64,000 nt of DNA from positions 1-64,000 of the forward strand of contig CAKPEV010000007.1 in assembly GCA_934149405.1 (NCBI GenBank), read 5' to 3'. The stretch comes from an uncultured Clostridia bacterium. GTDB lineage: Bacteria > Bacillota > Clostridia > TANB77 > UBA1234. Below, one piece after another: positions 1 through 8,887 of the stretch. Under the pieces are notes generated by a model. That model was not told the origin of the DNA and did no database searches. It saw only the letters and a list, made by a program, of their open reading frames with translations. Position 1 is the stretch's first letter. Each line of letters begins with the position of its first letter. Position numbers and translations under genes: made by a program.

Positions 1-47
1 AAATTATATCATATTCTGGTATTTCCTTTTTTATTTTATTTTGTTAC

Positions 48-92
48 TGTGTGACATATCTATGTTAAACCAACAAAAATTTTTTCAAGCTA
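48..92 (-). repeat. Short sequence shared with the IS remnant near 43.9 kb
   Basis: The stretch beginning gtgacatatctat and continuing through ttaaacc to an aaaattttttcaag block closely matches the stretch at about 43898-43940, which lies upstream of a transposase-like leader and start. I infer that both are ends of the same insertion-sequence family. Here the element, if present, would run off the left edge of the window, so nothing more can be said about it. Confidence 0.4.
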
Positions 93-140
93 CCTATTAT
101 CAATAAACCACACTAATAATTTTCTTTTCATAATTTATCA

Positions 141-177
141 AAAAAATGTGTCAGTTGCAAAAGCAAAGACACATTTT
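141..177 (-). terminator. Rho-independent terminator after the flavoprotein gene
   Basis: A ten-base stem (aaaatgtgtc / gacacatttt) on the minus strand is followed by a T run. It lies just past the stop codon of the FAD-dependent oxidoreductase gene. Confidence 0.8.
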
Positions 178-182
178 TATTT

Positions 183-2117
183 TTATTCACTTATTTTTGT
201 TATCTCGTTTTTAAGCAACGTTACTATTTCATAAATTCTAACTAAAGTTAAATCTTCTTTTCCTACTGGCATTACAAGATTTATATAATCTTCTATCTTG
301 CCTTTTATTTCATTATCCTTCACACTATATGTAGTTATATCCGCCATTATTTCTTTTGCTCTATTTGGAGTTATTGGCTTTTCACTAGCATCTAACAAAT
401 TTATATGATCTGCATTCCAAAATTGTTCATCTACGAAACTTCTCTTTAAATATGTTTCTAAAAATACTATAAATTCTCTTTCTGACATTGTTTCATCAGG
501 ATTAAAAGTATTACTATATCCTAAGCTTAATATACCTTTTTCGCACATTTCTATTATATAGTTATAATATCTTCCGTTTACATCAACTACCGGTTTAGAC
601 TCTTTTGGCAAATACATTCCTTGAAGTTTCATCCTATTTTGCACATCTTTTATTACAGAATAATTATTTAGCATTTCCTGAAAATCTATATTTTTTTCTT
701 TAGCTATTGCAGCCATTATTCCTGCTGATTCTCCTAAAGTCATTCCTGTAGGTATTACTCTTGCAGAGCCAGCTGCAATTGAAGTGTACGAACCACTACG
801 TCCTATTGTAAGTAAGTTCTTAAAGCCTTTTGGCACTATAGTTCCCATAGGAATATAATATTGATTTGGATCACCAATTATGTAGCCATAATCATATATA
901 CTAGTCGTCTGTACATCTATTGGATATGAAGCTAATCCTATTGCTGTATTATAATATGTTGATTCAAGCATATCTTTAACCGTCATTCTATACTCACCAA
1001 TTATATGTCTTGTTTCTCTAACATACAATTCTGGTGCAACACCAACAAGTTTTGCATTTTCGAAACCAGGCACGTTTTCTTTAATAAATTTTGCAAGATA
1101 ATTTGCCTCTTCCTTACATTTTTCGTATGCTCTCTCTTTTGAATTAGGATCAAGCATGTCTGCATTTATTATTTGAAGTGAATTTATTAAAACACTACCA
1201 TCATTTTGTCTTCCTATATTTAAAGCTTTTAATCTCATATTTGTTTGCGCTGGAATATAATTTTGTGTTATATTTCCAAAAGCCCATATACCACGATCAG
1301 AGTACCCTGTATTAGGTCTATTTTCATTTTTTATCGTTTCGCACGCCTTGTCCCAATCGACATTATCCATATGTATTACAAGTGTCGCTGACATACTTCT
1401 GTTTTTTTCATTTACATCTTCCCAACCAATTACATATTCAGCACCAGCCGCAACTGTTATATCAGCATCTTGCGTGCAATCAATATACGTCTTAGCCACG
1501 TATTTTTCATCATCAATAATTGCATACTCTATTTCTGTTCCATTTGAGCCAACAGTATAACTATCAACATTATACATAACTTTTATATTTTTCTCTGCTG
1601 CTAGCATTTCTTTAAATGCATTTTTTGCCACTTCTACATCAAATGAATTTCTATTGTTCAATTTTGCATAAAACTCTTCAAAAATACCTTGACTTAGCAA
1701 AACTCCGTCATCATTAAAATTCATATCAATTGTATTTAACATAGCATATGTAAGCAGTCCTCCAGGTCCATCTCTTTTCTCAGCTAATAGCACCTTCATG
1801 TTATTTCTTGCTGCAGAAATAGCTGTTATAATTCCCTCCGGTTCTGCACCAAATACAATAACATCATATTCAGCACGAACTGGTTTTTCCTCTTCTTCTG
1901 GTTCTTTTTTTATTTCATCCTTTACAATAACAGATGGTTCAACGTCTCCACTGCTTGTATCACCAGAATTTTTATTATCTAATACATCGCCAGAGTTATC
2001 TTTTGAAATAGGATTTTCTATCTCATGACTTCTGTTGTTAAATAGAAAATAAAGATTTCCACATAACAGTGCTACAATAACAATTAGTAAAACAACTATC
2101 AATTTTTGATTCTTCAT
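183..2117 (-). CDS. Membrane-anchored FAD-dependent oxidoreductase with SLH-like C-terminus
   Basis: This 644-residue protein has an N-terminal membrane segment (about 6-27). A Ser-Gly-Asp-rich linker follows, with SGD at 42-44, 51-53 and 56-58, and then a flavin domain of the FAD_oxidored (PF12831-like) type. The dinucleotide-binding motif is GAEPEG at 90-95, with a downstream acidic residue in LLAEKRDGPGG. The substrate is unknown. Residues 515-560 resemble an S-layer homology repeat (a GIL..GY...FNPDE..S..EF pattern), and a weaker one follows, so wall attachment is plausible. The catalytic domain is predicted to be outside the cytoplasm, which is unusual for a flavoenzyme of this family. 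The gene stands alone: a terminator follows it and a non-coding gap of about 200 bp precedes it. Confidence 0.8.
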   Translation of the reverse strand: MKNQKLIVVLLIVIVALLCGNLYFLFNNRSHEIENPISKDNSGDVLDNKNSGDTSSGDVEPSVIVKDEIKKEPEEEEKPVRAEYDVIVFGAEPEGIITAISAARNNMKVLLAEKRDGPGGLLTYAMLNTIDMNFNDDGVLLSQGIFEEFYAKLNNRNSFDVEVAKNAFKEMLAAEKNIKVMYNVDSYTVGSNGTEIEYAIIDDEKYVAKTYIDCTQDADITVAAGAEYVIGWEDVNEKNRSMSATLVIHMDNVDWDKACETIKNENRPNTGYSDRGIWAFGNITQNYIPAQTNMRLKALNIGRQNDGSVLINSLQIINADMLDPNSKERAYEKCKEEANYLAKFIKENVPGFENAKLVGVAPELYVRETRHIIGEYRMTVKDMLESTYYNTAIGLASYPIDVQTTSIYDYGYIIGDPNQYYIPMGTIVPKGFKNLLTIGRSGSYTSIAAGSARVIPTGMTLGESAGIMAAIAKEKNIDFQEMLNNYSVIKDVQNRMKLQGMYLPKESKPVVDVNGRYYNYIIEMCEKGILSLGYSNTFNPDETMSEREFIVFLETYLKRSFVDEQFWNADHINLLDASEKPITPNRAKEIMADITTYSVKDNEIKGKIEDYINLVMPVGKEDLTLVRIYEIVTLLKNEITKISE

Positions 2118-2248
2118 ATTTTCCTCCTAAACATATTCATTATATAAATTATATCATATAACATTTCAAAATCAATGTCTCATATTTAAAAGAAAATATA
2201 TTAAAAATCATTTTCTTTATAGTAAACTTTAACTAGTCTTTTAAATAA

Positions 2249-2306
2249 AAAAGGTGAAAAATATATTGAATGTCATTTAAGATATTCTCCTAATATTTTT
2301 CGCCTT
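2249..2306 (-). terminator. Terminator of the TSUP operon
   Basis: Long inverted repeat (aaggcgaaaaatat / atatttttcacctt on the minus strand) followed by a T-rich stretch, just downstream of the small YtxH-like gene. Confidence 0.6.
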
Positions 2307-2319
2307 AAATTTTCTATAC

Positions 2320-2457
2320 TTAATTAAATTTTTTTATTATTTTTTTGCCTTTTTTCATGCACATTTTTCCAAAATCATTTATTTCATCGCTCGCCATTGT
2401 TCCAAATATGCCACCTATCATTGCACCAATAACCATACCTGTAACTAGATTTTTCAT
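2320..2457 (-). CDS. Small YtxH-like membrane protein (45 aa)
   Basis: This gene encodes 45 residues. One glycine-rich hydrophobic segment near the N-terminus (LVTGMVIGAMIGGIFGT) is followed by a basic Lys-rich tail. The layout resembles small YtxH-domain proteins of Firmicutes, whose function is poorly known. Its ATG overlaps the TGA stop of the frameshifted TSUP gene (ATGA), so translation is probably coupled. If so, ribosomes must reach the TSUP stop in the post-shift frame, because the zero frame ends in a different place. This is indirect support for the TSUP frameshift being used. Confidence 0.65.
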   Translation of the reverse strand: MKNLVTGMVIGAMIGGIFGTMASDEINDFGKMCMKKGKKIIKKFN

Positions 2458-2847
2458 ACACTTTCTCCACCTTTCTTTGACTTTTCATTTATTTTATTTT
2501 TAATTGTTTGGATAACATCTATTATTGCTACAATTGATAAAAATAATCCAAAATATTTTTTCAAATTCGAAGAATCTATATACTTTGTCAAATATGCTCC
2601 GATGCCTGCTCCTAATATTACAGTGTATAATAATTTCACTCCTGCCCCGAGTGTCTACATTTTTGTTTTTAAAGTATACATATATTGCTGAAATAGATGT
2701 AGGAATAAAAAATATTAAATTGGTTGCTTGAGCGGTATGTTGATTCACCCCCATAAATGCTGTAAGTATTAAAATCAGTATGCTTCCGCCACCCATTCCC
2801 ATACCAGTAACAATTCCTGAAATTATCCCAATTAAAATTAATTTCAT
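2454..2847 (-). CDS. Half-size TSUP (TauE/SafE) permease, +1 frameshift at a CGG codon
   Basis: The TauE/SafE (TSUP) family exports or imports small anions such as sulfite and organosulfonates. This is a half-size member. The first frame encodes 66 residues with the family's glycine-rich first helix (GIVTGMGMGGGS) and a second helix, up to ...NKNVDT. It then meets CGG at 2647-2649. Skipping the C gives GGG GCA GGA GTG and continues as G-A-G-V-K-L-L through two more helices to the stop at 2454, for about 130 residues in all. Without the shift the zero frame adds about 48 unrelated residues and stops at 2500. The start ATG has an AAGGGG site upstream. The next gene upstream is the matching half, so the two probably pair to form a full transporter. 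Confidence 0.75.
2647..2649 (-). other. Candidate +1 frameshift site (ACT CGG G)
   Basis: In-frame CGG at the junction between the two frames of the TSUP gene. Zero frame reads ACT CGG GGC. Dropping the C gives ACT GGG GCA, which restores the family-like frame. It is one of only four in-frame CGG codons I find in the window, all at such junctions. Confidence 0.75.
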
Positions 2848-2899
2848 ATTTTATTTTGCCCCTTATTTTTAGTTTTATTGCTTTTGAGATTTTATTTTT

Positions 2900-3244
2900 C
2901 TAAAAATTAAAAATCATTTTCAAGGATACATACAACAAAAATATATCGAAAATTATAGAAAGCCAAAATCTCGAAATTTTTTCAACAATCTTTGCTCCTA
3001 TAAAGCCTCCTATAATACCACCAATTGCTATTTTAAATGACATTTCAAAATCAAAATAATTAAATTTACTATAAAAGATTGAGGCTACAAGTATCGCAAT
3101 TAATATTGTGGCAAGTGTTGTTCCTCTTGCCTTGTATTCATCTATATTAATAATTCTCACTAGTGCAGGGAGAATTATAAGTCCACCACCAGCGCCAAAA
3201 AATCCACTTACAAATCCCCCTAATATTCCAATTGCATAAACCAT
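2900..3244 (-). CDS. Half-size TSUP (TauE/SafE) permease partner
   Basis: A 114-residue, very hydrophobic protein with about four helices. It carries the TSUP N-terminal signature GGFVSGFFGAGGG and a second conserved glycine patch (IGGIIGGFIGAKIVEK). Canonical TSUP proteins are about 250 residues with two such halves. Here the halves are separate adjacent genes, 52 bp apart and co-directional, so a heterodimeric transporter is likely. The substrate cannot be read from the sequence; sulfite, thiosulfate and sulfonates are known for the family. This half has no CGG codon and needs no frameshift. Confidence 0.8.
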   Translation of the reverse strand: MVYAIGILGGFVSGFFGAGGGLIILPALVRIINIDEYKARGTTLATILIAILVASIFYSKFNYFDFEMSFKIAIGGIIGGFIGAKIVEKISRFWLSIIFDIFLLYVSLKMIFNF

Positions 3245-3437
3245 ATTTCACCATAGCTTTCTACTTATTTGTTTTATAAATTCACCTAACTCATCTTTAA
3301 AATTTTATAAAAAATAAAAGACCCATTTTTATTATTATGAGTCTTTTATTATTTTTTATTCTATTATCAACTTTTAATTATTTAAACGAAGTTTTAAATA
3401 ATCATAAATTTTAATCTCATCAAAATTTAGACAATAT

Positions 3438-4694
3438 TTATTTCAATTTTTCTTCGGTTTCATCTGGCTTATAGTAAACTGTGCCAAGCATTTTGTCTGG
3501 CAGATATTGTTGCTCAACTTCATGATTTGGATAATCATGTGGATACTTATATCCAACACCATATCCTAAGTCGCTCATTCCCTCTACAGGTGCATTTCTT
3601 ATATGCATTGGTATTGTTCCTGTATCCATATTTTGAACATCTTCTAATGCTTTATTTATTCCTAAATATGCCGCATTTGATTTTGGACTTCTTGCTACAT
3701 ATGTTGCCGCATGTGCAAGTATTATTCTTGCTTCTGGCATTCCAATTTGATGTACTGCTTGCATCGCTGCATTTGCAACTACTAGCGCATTCGAATTTGC
3801 CATTCCTACATCTTCTGATGCACATATTACTATTCTTCTTGCAAGAAACATTGGATCTTCTCCTCCATATAATGCTCTCGCCAAATAGAACAATACCGCA
3901 TCAGCATCTCCGCCTCGCATAGATTTTATGAATGCGCTAATATTATCATAATGGCTGTCGCCATTTTTATCAAACTGTGCCTTTTTCTTTTGAACACATT
4001 CTATAATAATATCTTTTGTTATTTCTATTTCTCCATCTGCATTCATATCTGTTGTTAATGTTGCTATTTCTAATGCATTAAGGGCAACTCTTACATCTCC
4101 TGCAGCAATATCTGCTAAGTACTCAATCGTTTCATCTGATATTTTTAAATCATATAAACCTAAGCCTTTTTCTTTATCAGTAAGTGCGTTTTTTATAACC
4201 TTCATCACATCTTCTTTTTTTAGTGGTTCAAGTTTAAAAACTGTTGATCTTGAAATTAGCGCCTTGTTTACAGAAAAGTAAGGATTTTCGGTTGTTGCAC
4301 CAATTAGTATTACTGTTCCATCTTCAACATATGGAAGCAGTGCATCTTGTTGTAATTTATTAAATCTATGTATCTCGTCTATAAACAAAACAACTCTTCC
4401 AGATGGATTTAAAAGCAAATTTTTTGCATCTTCAACTGCGGTCTTTATATCTTGTACTCCTGCAGCAACTGCATTCAATTTTATAAACTTATTTTTTGTT
4501 GAATTTGCTATAACTCTAGCAAGTGATGTCTTTCCACATCCTGGTGGTCCATATAAAATTATACTTGATAATCTATCCGCTTTAATTAGCCTATATAGCA
4601 TTTTATCTTTTGCCAGTATATGTTCTTGACCAACATACTCATCTATCGTTTTAGGGCACATTCTGTATGCTAGTGGCAATTTTTTATCTTCCAT
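3438..4694 (-). CDS. rarA: Replication-associated recombination protein A (AAA+ ATPase)
   Basis: A 418-residue clamp-loader-type AAA+ ATPase (RarA/MgsA) that acts at stalled replication forks. Walker A GPPGCGKT is at 49-56 and the Walker B-type DEIH is at about 106-109. Sensor 1 is GATTEN, and the C-terminal MgsA helical region includes ARRIVICASEDVGMANSNAL. Length and order match the family. It lies 56 bp downstream of ruvA and in the same direction. RuvB, the usual neighbour of RuvA, is not in this window. Confidence 0.93.
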   Translation of the reverse strand: MEDKKLPLAYRMCPKTIDEYVGQEHILAKDKMLYRLIKADRLSSIILYGPPGCGKTSLARVIANSTKNKFIKLNAVAAGVQDIKTAVEDAKNLLLNPSGRVVLFIDEIHRFNKLQQDALLPYVEDGTVILIGATTENPYFSVNKALISRSTVFKLEPLKKEDVMKVIKNALTDKEKGLGLYDLKISDETIEYLADIAAGDVRVALNALEIATLTTDMNADGEIEITKDIIIECVQKKKAQFDKNGDSHYDNISAFIKSMRGGDADAVLFYLARALYGGEDPMFLARRIVICASEDVGMANSNALVVANAAMQAVHQIGMPEARIILAHAATYVARSPKSNAAYLGINKALEDVQNMDTGTIPMHIRNAPVEGMSDLGYGVGYKYPHDYPNHEVEQQYLPDKMLGTVYYKPDETEEKLK

Positions 4695-4750
4695 TTAATT
4701 TGTCCTTTCTTATTACTAAAAAACTGTTTTAATTACTATTGAACATGAAA

Positions 4751-5350
4751 TTACTTTGTAAAATACAATAATGCTTTTTTAATAATATCCTCTACAGATA
4801 AGCCCTCTGCATTAACAGAAGATACAGCTTTTGTTGCCTCTTTAACTGGATATCCTAATACTTGTAATGCGGCAACAGCCTCGCTTGAGTTTGAATCTTT
4901 ACTGCTTGCAATTTGAAGTTCAAAATCACTTTCTGCAATAGCTTCTTCTGATTTTAGTTTATCTTTTAATTCAAGTATTATTCTTTGTGCAGATTTTGCA
5001 CCTATTCCAGGAAGTTTTGTAAGTTCTTTTATATCATTTGTTATAACTGCAAGTGCAAATCGAGATGGTGTAATATTAGCAAGTATTGCATTTGCAGATT
5101 TTGCACCAACACCACTTACACCTATCAAAAGTTCAAACATTCTAAGTTCTTCTAAACTATAAAAACCATATAGACTTATATTATCTTCTCTTACATAATA
5201 ATGTGTATGAACTTTTACTGTACTGCCTATTTCTCCTAATCTTTCTATTGTTGATAATGGAGCAAATATTTTGTATCCAACCCCATTTACATCTATAACT
5301 ACATAATCATTTCCTTTTATCTCTAATGTACCTTTAATATACGCAAACAT
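4751..5350 (-). CDS. ruvA: Holliday junction branch migration protein RuvA
   Basis: A 199-residue RuvA, which forms the DNA-binding tetramer that holds Holliday junctions for the RuvB motor. It begins MFAYIKGTLE with the family's OB-fold. Two helix-hairpin-helix motifs follow (GVSGVGAKSANAIL and LPGIGAKSAQRIILELKDK). The C-terminal three-helix domain that contacts RuvB is present (EAVAALQVLGY...). ruvB does not follow directly; rarA does. Confidence 0.95.
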   Translation of the reverse strand: MFAYIKGTLEIKGNDYVVIDVNGVGYKIFAPLSTIERLGEIGSTVKVHTHYYVREDNISLYGFYSLEELRMFELLIGVSGVGAKSANAILANITPSRFALAVITNDIKELTKLPGIGAKSAQRIILELKDKLKSEEAIAESDFELQIASSKDSNSSEAVAALQVLGYPVKEATKAVSSVNAEGLSVEDIIKKALLYFTK

Positions 5351-5455
5351 CTTAACATCTCCTTTATTATTTCAAGCACTTCTAGTGTACATTAGTTCGT
5401 TTAATTAGTCAATCATTTTAAAATAAATTTTATGTTTTAAAACTACTAATAACAC

Positions 5456-5487
5456 AAAAAGAGTGCCATTAAAATGACACTCTTTTT
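5456..5487 (-). terminator. Terminator after the cyclophilin gene
   Basis: Stem aaaaagagtg.cattt / aaatg.cactcttttt with a T tract on the minus strand, immediately after the cyclophilin stop. It is fairly symmetrical and could act in both directions. Confidence 0.85.
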
Positions 5488-5493
5488 ATCCTT

Positions 5494-6282
5494 TTATTCT
5501 TTATTAAATTTTGTTGGAGCTTCATATTCAACACCAAATGTATCAACTGTTATAGTCTTTATTGTTGGTGGATTTACAGGTCTATCAATCTCCATGTATT
5601 GTTTATAGTAATCTTCTAATGTAGATACATCAGAATCAACTTCTCTTCTAATAACTTCTGTATTTACAATTTCATCAACGACATCCATTCCCTCAGTTAC
5701 TTTGCCAAAAGCAGCGTACAATCCGTCTAAAGAAGGGGTATCTTCAACCATTATGAAGAATTGTGAACCAGCACTATTATTTTCACTACTTCTTGCCATT
5801 GATAAAACACCTCTAACATGTTTCAATGAGTTTTCGAATCCATTTTCTGAAAATTCACCATATATAGAATAATCAGGTCCACCAGTACCATTTCCAAGTG
5901 GATCGCCACCTTGTGCCATAAAGCCCGGAATTGTTCTATGGAATGTAAGACCATTGTAGAAACCACTGTTTGCAAGTTCTATAAAGTTTTCAACAGACTC
6001 CGGTGCAATCTTAGGATATAATTCTATTTTTATGATTTTTCCATCATTCATTTCTATTGTTGCTACTGGATTTTGTTCTACGTTTGCGTATCTATTAAGA
6101 TCTCTATCAGGTTTCATTATATTAGACTCTCCTGATACATTTTCAATATCTCCACTAGTTTGCTCAATCACATCGTCATTTCCTTTTATCAAATCATCAT
6201 TCTTAATCTCTGTATTGCATCCTGCTAATACACACGACATAACAATCATTAATGCTATTAAAATAATACTCTTCTTTTTCAT
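5494..6282 (-). CDS. Lipoprotein peptidyl-prolyl cis-trans isomerase (cyclophilin type)
   Basis: A 262-residue secreted lipoprotein with a lipobox LAGC at 19-22 (lipidated Cys22). An acidic linker with SGD at 43-45 and SGE at 50-52 leads into a cyclophilin domain from about 70 to 250. Hallmarks are FHRTIPGFMAQGGDP, the GSQFFIM active-site strand and LDGLYAAFG. Cyclophilins isomerise X-Pro bonds; outside the membrane this one would help exported proteins fold. It is monocistronic, with its own terminator. The linker belongs to the SGD group discussed in the findings. Confidence 0.92.
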   Translation of the reverse strand: MKKKSIILIALMIVMSCVLAGCNTEIKNDDLIKGNDDVIEQTSGDIENVSGESNIMKPDRDLNRYANVEQNPVATIEMNDGKIIKIELYPKIAPESVENFIELANSGFYNGLTFHRTIPGFMAQGGDPLGNGTGGPDYSIYGEFSENGFENSLKHVRGVLSMARSSENNSAGSQFFIMVEDTPSLDGLYAAFGKVTEGMDVVDEIVNTEVIRREVDSDVSTLEDYYKQYMEIDRPVNPPTIKTITVDTFGVEYEAPTKFNKE

Positions 6283-6478
6283 CTATTCATCCTTTCTGAT
6301 TATTGCTAATCAATAAATTAAAATCAAGTACGCTATTAGTTTAGCCCTTTTTATAGCTTTAGTCAATCCAATTCACATTTTTATCATGAGTTTTTCAAAT
6401 AAAAATCCATTCATGGACATAGTTATTTGCAATAAATTTATGAACTTTTTAAATACAAATAAAGCGATGAAACATTAT

Positions 6479-6934
6479 TTATTCATCGCTTTTGTTTATT
6501 TCTTTCAATAATTCTAATTGAGATATAAGAAGTGCTTCCATTTTTGCTTTGTACACATCAAATTGCTTCTTTGCATCATCTAATTGAAGTTTCTTTTCTA
6601 TCGTTTGTTTACTTATTTCATCAGCTGATTTTATAGCTGTAAGTTCAGCCTCTTTCAAAATATTTTCAGCTTCTGCCTTTGCGTTTTTCTTAACAGTTTC
6701 AGCAGTTCCTTGTGCAACTATCAAAGCATTTTGAAGAGTATCTTCAATCGACTTATAATGTTGTATTCCTTGATTCAACACTTCTATTTTATCTTTGTAC
6801 TCAATATTTTCTTTATACAATTTTTCGTAATCAGTAAGTAACGTCGCCATAAATTGCTTAACTTCATCAACGTTGTATCCACTAACCACCTGTTTACTAA
6901 AAGTTTTGTTTTCAATGTCTAGCGGAGTTATCAT
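6479..6934 (-). CDS. divIVA: DivIVA-domain cell division protein
   Basis: A 151-residue protein with the DivIVA N-terminal lipid-binding region (ITPLDIENKTFSKQV...GYNVDEVKQF) followed by a long coiled coil to the end. DivIVA proteins bind curved membrane at poles and septa and recruit partners. The gene follows sepF by 24 bp in the same direction, as in many Firmicutes division clusters (the sepF-...-divIVA order of Bacillus). It is shorter than B. subtilis DivIVA (164 aa) and lacks an obvious extra C-terminal domain. Confidence 0.88.
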   Translation of the reverse strand: MITPLDIENKTFSKQVVSGYNVDEVKQFMATLLTDYEKLYKENIEYKDKIEVLNQGIQHYKSIEDTLQNALIVAQGTAETVKKNAKAEAENILKEAELTAIKSADEISKQTIEKKLQLDDAKKQFDVYKAKMEALLISQLELLKEINKSDE

Positions 6935-6958
6935 AGCACATCCTCCTTAAAACTCACT

Positions 6959-7426
6959 CTATTTTATCCATGAAACAGATAATTTGTTTTTTATATCTTC
7001 TTTCATAACTTCATTTGTTATTTCATAATTAAATGGTGCTACTAAGAATATTGAATTAGATATCTTTTGGATATTTCCATCTAATCCATAAACTGCTCCA
7101 CTTATGAAATCAACAATTCTTCTTGCTACGTCTTTATTTACATATTCTAAATTAACAATTATAGATTTTTTCTCCTTTAGATGCTCACATATTTCCTCTG
7201 ATTGTTCAAAAGTACTTGGTTGAGAAATTATAACTCTAACTTGTTGCATTCCAGGCATACCAACAACTTTATTCTTTTTTGTTGTAACTGGCGCTACATT
7301 AGTTGTGTTTTCTTTCTCTTCTGTATAAGGAACTGATGCATTTTCGTAATCTGCATCATAATCGAAATCTTCTTCATTATCAACACCTAATAAATTCCAC
7401 ATTTTATTCATGAATTTGTTTCCCAC
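6959..7426 (-). CDS. sepF: Cell division protein SepF
   Basis: A 155-residue SepF, the membrane-binding protein that bundles FtsZ filaments at the septum. The N-terminus (MGNKFMNKMWNLLG) is the amphipathic membrane-targeting helix. An acidic, variable linker follows. The conserved C-terminal domain contains VRVIISQPSTFEQS, ..IIVNLEYVNKDVARRIVDFISGAVYGLDG and the family's IFLVAPFNYEI ending. Next to it are divIVA downstream and an HlyD-like gene upstream. Confidence 0.92.
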   Translation of the reverse strand: MGNKFMNKMWNLLGVDNEEDFDYDADYENASVPYTEEKENTTNVAPVTTKKNKVVGMPGMQQVRVIISQPSTFEQSEEICEHLKEKKSIIVNLEYVNKDVARRIVDFISGAVYGLDGNIQKISNSIFLVAPFNYEITNEVMKEDIKNKLSVSWIK

Positions 7427-7596
7427 TAAAAAAACCTCCCAAAATCATAGTTTTCATCATTTGTATAACTATATTTTATTTATACCACCTTGCATTGTCA
7501 AACAATTTGGGTATTTGTAACTATAATTTAACAAAGCTGTAATATTTTTGTAACATTTTGTTTATATATTTACATATTATGACTTTTATATACAAA

Positions 7597-8862
7597 TTAC
7601 ATTTTATTTTTTATTAAAACTGCCTCATCATACATTTTTAAAGTTTGTCTATCCTCTATCAACTCTTCAGGAACTCCCAAATTCAACAGTTCTTTGTCCT
7701 CATAATTAGTTATTATCGCAAAGTCTCCTGCTTCTCTGACAATCTTAACAAATACATCTTGTGTATAGCTAGATTTCTTTATCGTCACTGTTGGAACAAT
7801 CACTGTGTCTCCACTAACACCAGTTATTTCACTATATCTTATTGCTTCCTTATTTATTTTTAAACCTTTATCACTCCACCAAACAACATCCAAATTTATC
7901 TTTCTATACTTTGTTAATTCCTCAACATTTGACTTTATTTTAAGAACTATAATTCTTTTATTGTCCTCTTCTGATATGTACTCAATAGTTGCATTAATAA
8001 GTTCATCTCCTGTATTGTCAAATCTCAAATAAACGTTATCATTTAAATTTGCTTCTTTGCTTTCTTCTGATTCCATAGGTATTGCTATATAGCATTCAAA
8101 ATTATTAACAATCTTAACCTTCGAAGTACTTATCGGAATAATTTGATTATTGTTTATCTTTATTTTCTCTAATTCTGCAAGTGTCAATTTTGATATTACA
8201 GATGGTGACAATACATTTTCATAGTTGTCTACTCTAAATGAAACTAAGCCTGCTTCTGGTGTTTTTAGAATTTTTTCCGAATCATTTATCTGTTTTTCAT
8301 ATGACGTTCTTTCTTCTATTAAGCTTTTTAATTGTGAACCGACAGGACTCAAATCACCTGCTATTTTTGCCTTCTTCTCAATTTTTTCATTAATCAAATT
8401 TTTACTTTCATAAATTGAATACACGTTGTTACTTTCTTTTACATTTGTATATAAATATATTTCAATTTCTGAATCAAGCACCTTTACGTCATTTGGAAGT
8501 ATTGTTTGTTTGCTTTCCATTGCCTCTTGAATCTTATCATCTAATTTAGCTATTTTCTCCGTCAATTGCTCTTTTTCTCTTGACATATATGTAACAATCT
8601 CTGTTCCTTTCGAGACTTTTGTTGCATCATCTACATTAGCCTTAGGTGTACCTTCATATGATGAAGTGTCCAAAACTTTTTCATTTCTTATTATATATCC
8701 AACAACTTCTTCATACTTTATTACCTCGCCATTTTTTATAAGCACGGTATCTGCAGGTTGCCTAAAAAACCTAACTATGCATATAACAAAATATATCAAT
8801 ATAATAATTAAAATAGATAATAATACAAATATTAGGTTTTGATTTTTCTTTTGTTTTTTCAT
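7597..8862 (-). CDS. HlyD-like membrane protein next to sepF
   Basis: A 421-residue protein with one N-terminal membrane segment (about 10-32). A region with beta-hairpin/lipoyl character, a coiled coil around residues 90-200 and a beta-rich C-terminal half follow. The architecture is that of HlyD/membrane-fusion adaptors, and similar genes sit beside sepF in other Clostridia. The function there is not established. I place the start at the ATG at 8862, because GGGAGG lies 7 bp upstream. A longer TTG-initiated frame (to 8877) would put that site inside the coding sequence. Confidence 0.6.
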   Translation of the reverse strand: MKKQKKNQNLIFVLLSILIIILIYFVICIVRFFRQPADTVLIKNGEVIKYEEVVGYIIRNEKVLDTSSYEGTPKANVDDATKVSKGTEIVTYMSREKEQLTEKIAKLDDKIQEAMESKQTILPNDVKVLDSEIEIYLYTNVKESNNVYSIYESKNLINEKIEKKAKIAGDLSPVGSQLKSLIEERTSYEKQINDSEKILKTPEAGLVSFRVDNYENVLSPSVISKLTLAELEKIKINNNQIIPISTSKVKIVNNFECYIAIPMESEESKEANLNDNVYLRFDNTGDELINATIEYISEEDNKRIIVLKIKSNVEELTKYRKINLDVVWWSDKGLKINKEAIRYSEITGVSGDTVIVPTVTIKKSSYTQDVFVKIVREAGDFAIITNYEDKELLNLGVPEELIEDRQTLKMYDEAVLIKNKM

Positions 8863-8887
8863 CCAATATCCTCCCAAATAACATGCT

